From Aquimarina algicola (GTDB lineage Bacteria; Bacteroidota; Bacteroidia; Flavobacteriales; Flavobacteriaceae): 64,000 nucleotides of DNA. The stretch covers positions 739,873 through 803,872 of the forward strand of contig NZ_VFWZ01000001.1 of the NCBI RefSeq assembly GCF_006443095.1, read 5' to 3'. This document shows positions 7,964 through 15,146 of this stretch, one piece after another. The position numbers and the translations under genes are program-made. The stretch's first letter is position 1; every line of letters begins with the position of its first letter. A model generated the notes under the pieces. It was given only the letters and a program-made list of their open reading frames with translations. It was not told the DNA's origin and searched no databases.

Positions 7964-9841
7964 TTATAGAGATCTATATAATTCTTTTAACATATCTGCA
8001 TTGATCTCTGATTTCCAATCTGCACCCAAAGCATTTTCCCAAAGAGGTTCGAGACTAAGTGCTACGTTTGTCATTGTATCTAATTGTTCTTCTGTGACAT
8101 TAGCACAAACACCTTTTGGTAAATTTATATTATGAAATTCTTTCATTTTTTTAAATATGGCTACTCCTTCGGGGTAATATTTACCTAACTTATCAAAAAC
8201 GATACAATTACCAATACCATGCTTGGTACCCAGTACATAAGCTAACCCATAACTCATTGCATGTGCAACACCTACTTGAGAATAAGCAATACTCATTCCT
8301 CCGTGCCAAGAGGCCATCATTAATTTTCCATCGGATGCTTCTCTAGAAAGGTTATTCTCCAAAAATATCTCTTTACACAAATCCAAAGCTTTCTCTCCAT
8401 AACTTTGACTAAATGCATTTAAGTATGTTCCATCAAGCGATTCAATACAATGAATATAGCAATCCATACCCGTATAAAACCATTGATCTTTTGGTACATC
8501 TTTAATCAAATTTGGATCTAAGATCACTTGATCAAAAGGTGTAAAATCCGAATTAATACCTAATTTACGTTCTGGGCCCATCAATACTGTTGTACGAGAA
8601 ACCTCTGCTCCTGTACCAGATATAGTTGGAATCCCAACATGATACACAGCTTTATTCTTTACCAAATCCCAACCCTGATAATCAGCTGCGCTACCGGGAT
8701 TAGTAAGCATTATTGCTACTGCTTTTGATAAATCTAAAATTGATCCTCCTCCTATTCCAATAATTCCGCTGGGAACATATTGATAGTTTTGTTTGATATG
8801 TGTAACAATATCATCAACTTGAGAAGTTTTAGGTTCTTCTGCTGTAGAAATATAAATAATTTTATCAGTACCAGATAATGGTATTCTATCTTCTATAAAT
8901 GATTTATTGTTTTCAAAAACACTATCTATCAAATAAATAAAAGGTGCTACTCCATTTCGTTCTGGTAAAATTATTGTATCAATCTGATCAAAAGAGTTGC
9001 TACCAAAAACCACCTTTGGTACCATTGGGAAATTTTTATAAACGGTATCTATTTTCTTTTGATTATTCTCCGTAATAGTATTGTTTACAGGTATTTCCTT
9101 ATTGATCAACTTCTTAGCTCTTTCTAAGTCTTCAGGAGTATCTATTTCAACCCCTTCGTGATGCGTTTCAACCATTTTAATGTTTTTTCCATACTCTAAG
9201 TAACGGATACATTCAATCTTTTCTGAAGCTTCCAAAGAACGCATCGGTAAATTATAAAAATCTATCAATGCTTGTTTTTTAAAAGCATAAACCCCTTTAT
9301 GCTTGAAGTAAATATTATTTACCTCAGTATCTCTAGGGTAAGGAATTGGAGCACGAGAAAAATATAGTGCGTAATTATGTTCATCAGTAATTACTTTTAC
9401 ACTATTTGGATTCATGATGTCATTCCAATCGTTCATAGGTGTCATTAAGCTCGCTAAATCAATACGATTAGAATCTTCTTGATAAAACACGTTTAATAGA
9501 CTTTGTAAACTCTCCTTTTCAGTAAAAGGCTCATCCCCTTGAACATTAACAACGATATCTACATCCATATCTTCTATAGCTTCTGCTATTCTATCACTAC
9601 CACAAGAGTGTTCTTTCTTGCTCATGATGGCAATACCACCATTTGAAGTTATTTCATTGTAAATTATCTTGCTGTCTGTAACTACATAAACTGCATCAAA
9701 AAGATTAGAATTAAATGTTGCTTCATATGTTCTTCTTATTACAGTTTTCCCTCCTAAATCTTGCATTAGTTTGCCAGGGAAACGCGTAGCAGAGTACCTC
9801 GCGGGGATCATCGCGATGATTTTTAGAGTATTTTTGTTCAA
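7964..9841 (-). CDS. KdsB-KdnB fusion: CMP-Kdo(8N) synthetase joined to Kdo 8-oxidase-like dehydrogenase
   Basis: 625 residues in two halves. Residues 1-247 are a full KdsB cytidylyltransferase ([14 protein letters not shown] at 11-24, NVQGDEP near 99-105, [10 protein letters not shown] near 233). After a linker of about 18 residues, 266-625 are a group III iron-type alcohol dehydrogenase with GIGGGS (362-367) and metal ligands D460, H464, H527 and H541. In Shewanella, KdnB oxidises Kdo at C8, KdnA aminates it, and KdsB activates 8-amino-Kdo. A fusion of the two predicts that pathway here; KdnA is not in the window. The start is TTG at 9841: no upstream ATG exists, ATG at codon 11 would cut the first strand, and a -7 box fits this start. 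Confidence 0.88.
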   Translation of the reverse strand: MNKNTLKIIAMIPARYSATRFPGKLMQDLGGKTVIRRTYEATFNSNLFDAVYVVTDSKIIYNEITSNGGIAIMSKKEHSCGSDRIAEAIEDMDVDIVVNVQGDEPFTEKESLQSLLNVFYQEDSNRIDLASLMTPMNDWNDIMNPNSVKVITDEHNYALYFSRAPIPYPRDTEVNNIYFKHKGVYAFKKQALIDFYNLPMRSLEASEKIECIRYLEYGKNIKMVETHHEGVEIDTPEDLERAKKLINKEIPVNNTITENNQKKIDTVYKNFPMVPKVVFGSNSFDQIDTIILPERNGVAPFIYLIDSVFENNKSFIEDRIPLSGTDKIIYISTAEEPKTSQVDDIVTHIKQNYQYVPSGIIGIGGGSILDLSKAVAIMLTNPGSAADYQGWDLVKNKAVYHVGIPTISGTGAEVSRTTVLMGPERKLGINSDFTPFDQVILDPNLIKDVPKDQWFYTGMDCYIHCIESLDGTYLNAFSQSYGEKALDLCKEIFLENNLSREASDGKLMMASWHGGMSIAYSQVGVAHAMSYGLAYVLGTKHGIGNCIVFDKLGKYYPEGVAIFKKMKEFHNINLPKGVCANVTEEQLDTMTNVALSLEPLWENALGADWKSEINADMLKELYRSL

Positions 9842-9863
9842 AATTTTTGCTTTTCTTGAAATG

Positions 9864-9871
9864 CAAAAATA
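9864..9871 (-). promoter_or_regulatory. Candidate -7 box for kdsB-kdnB
   Basis: Minus-strand TATTTTTG fits TAnnTTTG and places transcription start near 9857, just ahead of the TTG start at 9841. No clear -33 TTG is seen. Confidence 0.4.
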
Positions 9872-9967
9872 ACTTTTTTAGATTAATTTTTAAATCCTTG
9901 AGTATTAAGTTTTACATTTTTAATTTGAAAAGTATAAAAACAAACGGATTAAAAGTATAATATTACG

Positions 9968-11395
9968 CTATTCTTCTACAAAAAAGTCTTTCTTAAAACC
10001 TATTAGATACAATCTTTTTTTTGCTCTGGTAACGGCTGTATACAACCACCGTAAGTAGTCTTTATTAGGCCCTTCGGGAAGATAAGGTTGTTCTACAAAA
10101 ACATGATCCCATTGCCCACCTTGAGATTTATGACAAGTGATTGCATAGGAGAATTTAACTTGTAAGCTATTAAAAAACTTATTATTCTTAACCCCTAGGA
10201 ATTTTTTATATTTTGATGTTTCATGTTCGTAATCTTTTTGAACTTCTTGATATAACCTATTAGAATCTTCATAAGTTAAAGAAGGTGATTCTGAGGTAAG
10301 TGTATCTAATAAAAGTACAGTTTCGAAGGGTTTTTGGTCGGCATAATCAACCATATCAATTTTTACCTCTGCAAATTTAAACCCATACAGTTCTTTGATT
10401 GCATATATTTCCAAGACCCTGATAATATCACCATTAGCTATAAAACCTGCATCACTTTTGCTATCCAACCAAAAATAATTATTCTTAACTACCATTAGAT
10501 AGTCTCCTGTAGATAATTCGTCTTCTTGAAATAGTATTCTTGATCTAATTTGTTGATTAAAAATGTTAGCTCTTTTATTGGATCTAAGTATAATCACTGA
10601 TTCTTCGTGACCAGAACTAGAATATGCTTCATTAAGAGCATCTATAATCTCGTGACCATCAAAAAAACGAACCACATCAGGGTAATCCTGTATTTCGAAC
10701 TGAAAAGATGAATAAAACCCATCATTGATAGTTTCTCTCAGGTTTGTTGCATTCATCAAAATACCACTATCTGCTGCTTGTCTGACAACTTCATCCAATT
10801 CTACCTGAATGACTTCTTTATTAAAACCTAATTCTAAGTTATTAATATCTAATGCGGGGCTCAATTCAAGCTTTACAGGAGGTAACTGTGCTGTATCTCC
10901 TATAAGTAGAAGCTTACAATTATGCCCAGAATACACAAACATCATCAGATCATCTAGTAAAGAACCATTTTCAAATGATTTGCTATCACTAGGCGTATCA
11001 GAAATCATAGATGCCTCATCTACAATAAAAACAGTATTCCTATTTTTATTTTGCTTAAGCTGAAAAGTCAATCCCCCACTATTATTTTTTTTGGGATAAT
11101 AAATATACCTATGAATCGTCTGTGCTTGCCTTCCTGAATAATTACTTATTACTTTTGCTGCTCTACCAGTAGGAGCTAATAGAACAGGTTTTAATTTTAA
11201 TTGCCAGAGATTTTTTACCAAAGCTCCTGTGAGAGTAGTTTTTCCGGTTCCTGCATAACCTTTTAAAAGAAAAACAACATCAGAAGATTTTGAAAATAAA
11301 AAATTTGAAAGTTTTTGTAAAGTAACATCCTGTTTTAACGTAGGACTAAAAGGAAAATCTTTTTTTAATAATTCATAAAATTCTTTTTCTTTCAT
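9968..11395 (-). CDS. RecD-like ATP-dependent DNA helicase
   Basis: 475 residues from the ATG at 11395. A longer frame reaches 11509 but would start upstream of the predicted promoter. Superfamily 1 helicase motifs are present: Walker A GYAGTGKTT at 46-54, Walker B VDEAS, the GDTAQLPPV motif III, and a late SYAITCHKSQGGQWDHV block typical of RecD/UvrD-C proteins, then LYTAVTRAKKRL. The family unwinds DNA 5' to 3'. No RecB or RecC neighbour is present, so it is a stand-alone RecD2/Dda-like protein, probably for repair or fork processing. Confidence 0.87.
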   Translation of the reverse strand: MKEKEFYELLKKDFPFSPTLKQDVTLQKLSNFLFSKSSDVVFLLKGYAGTGKTTLTGALVKNLWQLKLKPVLLAPTGRAAKVISNYSGRQAQTIHRYIYYPKKNNSGGLTFQLKQNKNRNTVFIVDEASMISDTPSDSKSFENGSLLDDLMMFVYSGHNCKLLLIGDTAQLPPVKLELSPALDINNLELGFNKEVIQVELDEVVRQAADSGILMNATNLRETINDGFYSSFQFEIQDYPDVVRFFDGHEIIDALNEAYSSSGHEESVIILRSNKRANIFNQQIRSRILFQEDELSTGDYLMVVKNNYFWLDSKSDAGFIANGDIIRVLEIYAIKELYGFKFAEVKIDMVDYADQKPFETVLLLDTLTSESPSLTYEDSNRLYQEVQKDYEHETSKYKKFLGVKNNKFFNSLQVKFSYAITCHKSQGGQWDHVFVEQPYLPEGPNKDYLRWLYTAVTRAKKRLYLIGFKKDFFVEE

Positions 11396-11438
11396 CAAAA
11401 TTTTGTACTTATAAGTGCCTACAGTTAAAATAACAAGC

Positions 11439-11464
11439 CAAAGATAAGGAGGATTTTTTGGCAA
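11439..11464 (-). promoter_or_regulatory. Candidate promoter for the RecD-like helicase
   Basis: Minus-strand TATCTTTG (11446-11439) is a perfect -7 box; TTG lies 15 bases further upstream (11464-11462). It predicts a start near 11432 and supports ATG 11395 as the translation start. Confidence 0.4.
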
Positions 11465-11491
11465 TAAACTTTTACGATTAAAAAAAAATTG

Positions 11492-11499
11492 TAGATTTG
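11492..11499 (+). promoter_or_regulatory. Candidate -7 box for the 11534 operon
   Basis: TAGATTTG is a perfect TAnnTTTG box, 34 bases before the ATG at 11534. The upstream -33 element is unclear. Confidence 0.35.
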
Positions 11500-11533
11500 C
11501 GTAATACACTAATGTTTAAAGCTAAATCATAAA

Positions 11534-12178
11534 ATGAAAATTGTTATTCAATTAGTTCTTTGGGTTGTTATAGGATTTTTAGGATACCTTGTATTCAATT
11601 CTGTTAACGGTCCTGTACAATTCAATAAATTAAAAAAAGCAAGATATGCTAAAGCCGTAGAAAATTTAAGAGATATTCGTACAGCTCAATTAGCACACAG
11701 AACTATTACCGGTAAATTTCAAAAAGATCCAAGCAAGCTTATCACTTTTATAGATACTGCAAAATTTACTTTAACCCAAAGAAGAGATTCTAGTTTTATA
11801 AGATTTAATAAAATCCTTAAAATTGATGAGCCTAGAGATACAATAGTTATCGATACATTAGGCTATGCTTCTGTTAAAGACTCTTTATTCAAAAAAGGAA
11901 GTCATAAAACAATGATGAATGTTCCTATTGAAGGTGTTGATGCTAATTTTGAATTGGATGCCGGATATATTAACAAAAATGACTTAAGAATCCCTGTTTT
12001 TGAAGTAAAGGTATCTAAAGATGTTTTACTTCATGATCAAGATGAAGACTTAGTTGCACAAGAGAAAGAAGTTGTATCCGTAGATGGAGTTAATGGTGCT
12101 TTTCTTTCAGTTGGATCTATGACAGAGGTAATGACTTCTGGTAATTGGCCAAGAACTTATGGGGCAAACGACCAATAA
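11534..12178 (+). CDS. Conserved membrane-anchored hypothetical protein
   Basis: 214 residues. One N-terminal membrane helix (about 4-22, LVLWVVIGFLGYLVF) is followed by a helix with LRDIRTAQLAHRTITGKF, a pattern reminiscent of pseudopilin-like N-termini, and a mixed alpha/beta tail. I recognise no catalytic motif. Its stop overlaps the start of the DUF3822 gene by 20 bases and rsmD follows, an arrangement that looks conserved in flavobacteria. Function unknown; an inner-membrane protein with a periplasmic domain is the likely topology. Confidence 0.75.
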   Translation: MKIVIQLVLWVVIGFLGYLVFNSVNGPVQFNKLKKARYAKAVENLRDIRTAQLAHRTITGKFQKDPSKLITFIDTAKFTLTQRRDSSFIRFNKILKIDEPRDTIVIDTLGYASVKDSLFKKGSHKTMMNVPIEGVDANFELDAGYINKNDLRIPVFEVKVSKDVLLHDQDEDLVAQEKEVVSVDGVNGAFLSVGSMTEVMTSGNWPRTYGANDQ

Positions 12179-12983
12179 TAACATAGAAAACAATACTTTA
12201 AAAATATTGTCCATTCAGATCAGCCTGAATGGACTTTCTTTTTGTGTTAAAGAAAACAACCAAGTAATTGTCATAAAACAAGATAACTTTGGTATTTCTT
12301 TAAACCCAGAACAGGTTTTAAACAAAATAAAGTATACTTTTCAGCATGATGAAACATTAAAAGGAGATTTTTCGTCTATAGAAGTTATCTATCAAAATGA
12401 TTTATACACTATAGTTCCAAAATCTTTATTCAACGAAAATAGTGTTAAAGAGTATCTTAAATACAATATTAAAATACTAGAAAATGATTTTGTAGCATAC
12501 GATGAGATACATCAACATGACATTGTTTCTGTCTATATTCCATACGCAAATATCAATAATTTCTTTTTTGAAAACTTTGGTTCTTTTACCTACAAACATT
12601 CAAGTACGATTTTAATCAATAACCTCGCCACAAGAGAGAAGAACAACAATACACCTATCGTTTTTGCCAATATTAATCAAAAATACTTTGACTTAATTAT
12701 TATTAAAAAAGGAAAATTGGTGCTTTTGAATACCTACAAATATGAAACAAAAGAAGATTTTTTATATTATGTAATGTTTGCTACTGAACAATTAAAATTA
12801 AACCCTGAAAAATTTACACTTAAATTTATAGGCGATCTTACTAAAGACAGTGATTTATATACTATAGCATATAAATATATACGCAATATTGAATTTGAAA
12901 AAGCATCAGATTCTGTGCACATATCACCTAATTTATCTAATTTTGAGCCTCATCAACATTTTGTTTTACTCAGTCATTTTTAA
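12159..12983 (+). CDS. DUF3822 family protein
   Basis: 274 residues. The sequence fits DUF3822, a Bacteroidota family with an actin-like/ASKHA-type fold, typically encoded just before rsmD. Supporting pieces are the early strand ILSIQISLNGLSFCV and the middle VFANINQKYFDLIIIKKGKL. The ATG at 12159 lies inside the last codons of the preceding gene, so translation is probably coupled. RsmD begins 8 bases downstream. The biochemical role is unknown. Confidence 0.82.
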   Translation: MGQTTNNNIENNTLKILSIQISLNGLSFCVKENNQVIVIKQDNFGISLNPEQVLNKIKYTFQHDETLKGDFSSIEVIYQNDLYTIVPKSLFNENSVKEYLKYNIKILENDFVAYDEIHQHDIVSVYIPYANINNFFFENFGSFTYKHSSTILINNLATREKNNNTPIVFANINQKYFDLIIIKKGKLVLLNTYKYETKEDFLYYVMFATEQLKLNPEKFTLKFIGDLTKDSDLYTIAYKYIRNIEFEKASDSVHISPNLSNFEPHQHFVLLSHF

Positions 12984-12991
12984 AATTTATA

Positions 12992-13528
12992 ATGCGTATT
13001 ATTTCAGGAAAATATAAAGGAAAAAGATTAATTGCCCCAAAAAAACTCCCTGTTAGACCAACAACCGACATGGCAAAAGAAGGGTTATTTAATATTTTAA
13101 GAAATAAATATATCTTTTCAAACATATCTGTTTTAGATCTTTTTGCTGGTACTGGTAATATTAGTTTTGAATTTGCATCAAGAGGAGTAGATAATTTAAC
13201 TGCTGTAGACTCTCATTATGCCTGTTTAGGATACATAAAGAGTGTGGCCAAAGAGCTTGATTTTGAAATAGAAACTATAAAAAGTGACGTGTACTCTTAT
13301 TTAGAAAAAGTTAAGAAAAAGTCTGATATTATTTTTGCAGACCCCCCTTATAATTTTGAGATTGAACAATTCAGTAAAATTGTAACTCTGGTCATCGATA
13401 ATCAATTACTAAATAACGATGGTTTGCTGATTATAGAACATTCGAAGCATACCAATCTAGAACAAGTTCCTTTTTTCGACAATTCAAGAAAATATGGAGG
13501 ATCAGTATTTAGCTTTTTCAAGTATTAG
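12992..13528 (+). CDS. rsmD: 16S rRNA (guanine(966)-N(2))-methyltransferase RsmD
   Basis: 178 residues, the normal RsmD length. The N-terminal MRIISGKYKGKRL and RPTTDMAKEGLFNIL blocks, the SAM-binding DLFAGTGNISFE and the catalytic DPPY (FADPPYNF) are all intact. RsmD methylates N2 of G966 in 16S rRNA during 30S assembly. It is the last gene of the three-gene run starting at 11534 and ends 21 bases before a convergent gene. Confidence 0.95.
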   Translation: MRIISGKYKGKRLIAPKKLPVRPTTDMAKEGLFNILRNKYIFSNISVLDLFAGTGNISFEFASRGVDNLTAVDSHYACLGYIKSVAKELDFEIETIKSDVYSYLEKVKKKSDIIFADPPYNFEIEQFSKIVTLVIDNQLLNNDGLLIIEHSKHTNLEQVPFFDNSRKYGGSVFSFFKY

Positions 13529-13549
13529 TATTATTATACTCTATTAAAA

Positions 13550-14005
13550 CTATTGCTGCAAAACCGATGATTTTATAGAGTTTTCGTCTATCGTAGTCAA
13601 AGTACTTAACGCACGTATTTGGTGTGAAGCATTATCAATAATATCTTGATAAAAAGATAATACTTTTGCATCAAAACCAGGAGTATCCTCTGCTGTAATC
13701 TTAAAAATATCCATTTGATAAATAAAATTATTTAAGATATGATGACTTGAAGAAAGCATGGCTTTATAAATATTTAGCTTTGTTTTCTCTATACGTAATT
13801 TCGTATTTCTTCTAAAAGAATCAGTAACAAAAAACACAAAGAAAATAAGTAAAGGAATAATAATTTTATCAAATTTAAATTGTTCTAAATTTTCTAGAAA
13901 CGCTACAAATTTTTCAAATAAATCTAAATTTAAAATTACAGAGCTCAAATAGACACTTATAGCTGTTATTAATCCGATTAGGGTGAGGTTGTATTGATTA
14001 TTCAT
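13550..14005 (-). CDS. Small membrane protein with an HHxLNNF motif
   Basis: 151 residues. Two hydrophobic segments at about 6-26 and 46-63 (IIIPLLIFFVFFV) are followed by a cytoplasmic helical tail. The tail contains SSSHHILNNFIYQMDIFK near residues 86-103, which looks like the conserved histidine region of a dimerising four-helix-bundle (HisKA-like) segment, but no ATPase domain follows. I do not recognise the family. It converges on rsmD with a 21-base gap. Confidence 0.6.
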   Translation of the reverse strand: MNNQYNLTLIGLITAISVYLSSVILNLDLFEKFVAFLENLEQFKFDKIIIPLLIFFVFFVTDSFRRNTKLRIEKTKLNIYKAMLSSSHHILNNFIYQMDIFKITAEDTPGFDAKVLSFYQDIIDNASHQIRALSTLTTIDENSIKSSVLQQ

Positions 14006-14109
14006 CAGTTCTAGGGGTAAAATGTGGTTGTTTTTGGTTATAGATTGAAAATAAATATAAACAAAAAAGATAAAACAATATAATTTACATGTAATTTAAC
14101 AGTAAAAGA

Positions 14110-14174
14110 CCTCGGAGCAAGCTCACGAGGCATTCGAAGGGAACCTACTTTTGATTTTGAAGCAAGCCTCGGAG
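14110..14174. repeat. Hairpin-bearing intergenic element with a repeated 8-mer
   Basis: In the 205-base gap between the genes at 14005 and 14211, bases 14110-14130 form a hairpin of two stems (5 bp and 4 bp) around AA with one bulged A. The octamer CCTCGGAG starting at 14110 recurs at 14167. The block is more GC-rich than its surroundings. It resembles a dispersed intergenic repeat, but no second copy lies in this window. It could also act as the terminator of the aldo/keto reductase transcript, although no T run follows. Confidence 0.4.
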
Positions 14175-14210
14175 TATTTAAATTTCGATTATCGAGTAAA
14201 TAAACGATAA

Positions 14211-15113
14211 TTATGGCACTTGATTTCCTGTAGAAGCTTCCCAAATCTTAAACCATTCTTCATCTGTCATTGTAACATCCAAAGAAGATACAGCTGATTG
14301 AATTCGATTAATCTTTGTAGATCCAATAATTGGTAATATCCCTGATGGGTGTTTAAGAACCCATGATATTAATATTTGATCTAGTGTTACATGGTATTTA
14401 TCGGCAAGCTCTAAAGCCACTTTTGTTATCCTTTTAACTCGATCATCTTTATCTTTTGCAAAAAAGTCACCTCCCGCTAAGGTAGAATATGCCATCGGTT
14501 TAATTTTTTTTGTAATACATTGATCTAACGTACCATCCAAAAAAGGATGTAGATGTAATGGAGATATCTCAATTTGATTCGTGATCAATGGCACAAAACT
14601 ATCCAACATCATAAATTGATCCTTTGTAAAATTAGACACTCCAAAATGCAAAACTTTATCACTGTCTTTTAACTTTGTAAAAGCCTCAGCTATTTCATAA
14701 GGGTTCATCAAAGGACTTGGTCTATGAATTAAAAAAAGATCTATAAACTCTGTACCTAAGTTTTTAAGCGATCTTTCTACAGAATTTATAATGTACTCTT
14801 TACTGGTATTGTATGATTTAATTTGATAATCAGGTCGATTAGGTGTAACTAATTTTATACCACACTTAGTTACTATTTGCAATTTGTCTCGTAACGAACT
14901 TTCTTTTTTTATAACATCCCCAAAAAGTGCTTCTGTTGTATAATGTCCATAAATATCAGCATAATCAAAGGTAGTAACCCCTATAGCTAAACAATCTTCG
15001 ATTAATTGTTGTACTTGATTAACCTCTAGATTTGCTCCCCAAGTACCCCAATTCATACATCCGGCTACAATTCTTGAAAATATTGGTCCTTGATTAGATA
15101 GTTCAATTTTCAT
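14211..15113 (-). CDS. Aldo/keto reductase
   Basis: 300 residues, typical for the YdhF-like aldo/keto reductase branch. The catalytic tetrad is visible: D50 and Y55 (FDYADIYG), K83 (VTKCG) and H130 (FLIHRPSP). The C-terminal cofactor region has GSTKINRIQSA, as expected for NADPH binding. These soluble enzymes reduce aldehydes and ketones; the substrate cannot be inferred. It begins 33 bases after the GH3-fusion gene on the same strand and is probably cotranscribed. Confidence 0.92.
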   Translation of the reverse strand: MKIELSNQGPIFSRIVAGCMNWGTWGANLEVNQVQQLIEDCLAIGVTTFDYADIYGHYTTEALFGDVIKKESSLRDKLQIVTKCGIKLVTPNRPDYQIKSYNTSKEYIINSVERSLKNLGTEFIDLFLIHRPSPLMNPYEIAEAFTKLKDSDKVLHFGVSNFTKDQFMMLDSFVPLITNQIEISPLHLHPFLDGTLDQCITKKIKPMAYSTLAGGDFFAKDKDDRVKRITKVALELADKYHVTLDQILISWVLKHPSGILPIIGSTKINRIQSAVSSLDVTMTDEEWFKIWEASTGNQVP

Positions 15114-15146
15114 ATTACCTTTTAAAAAATTATAAGATTCATTGTA

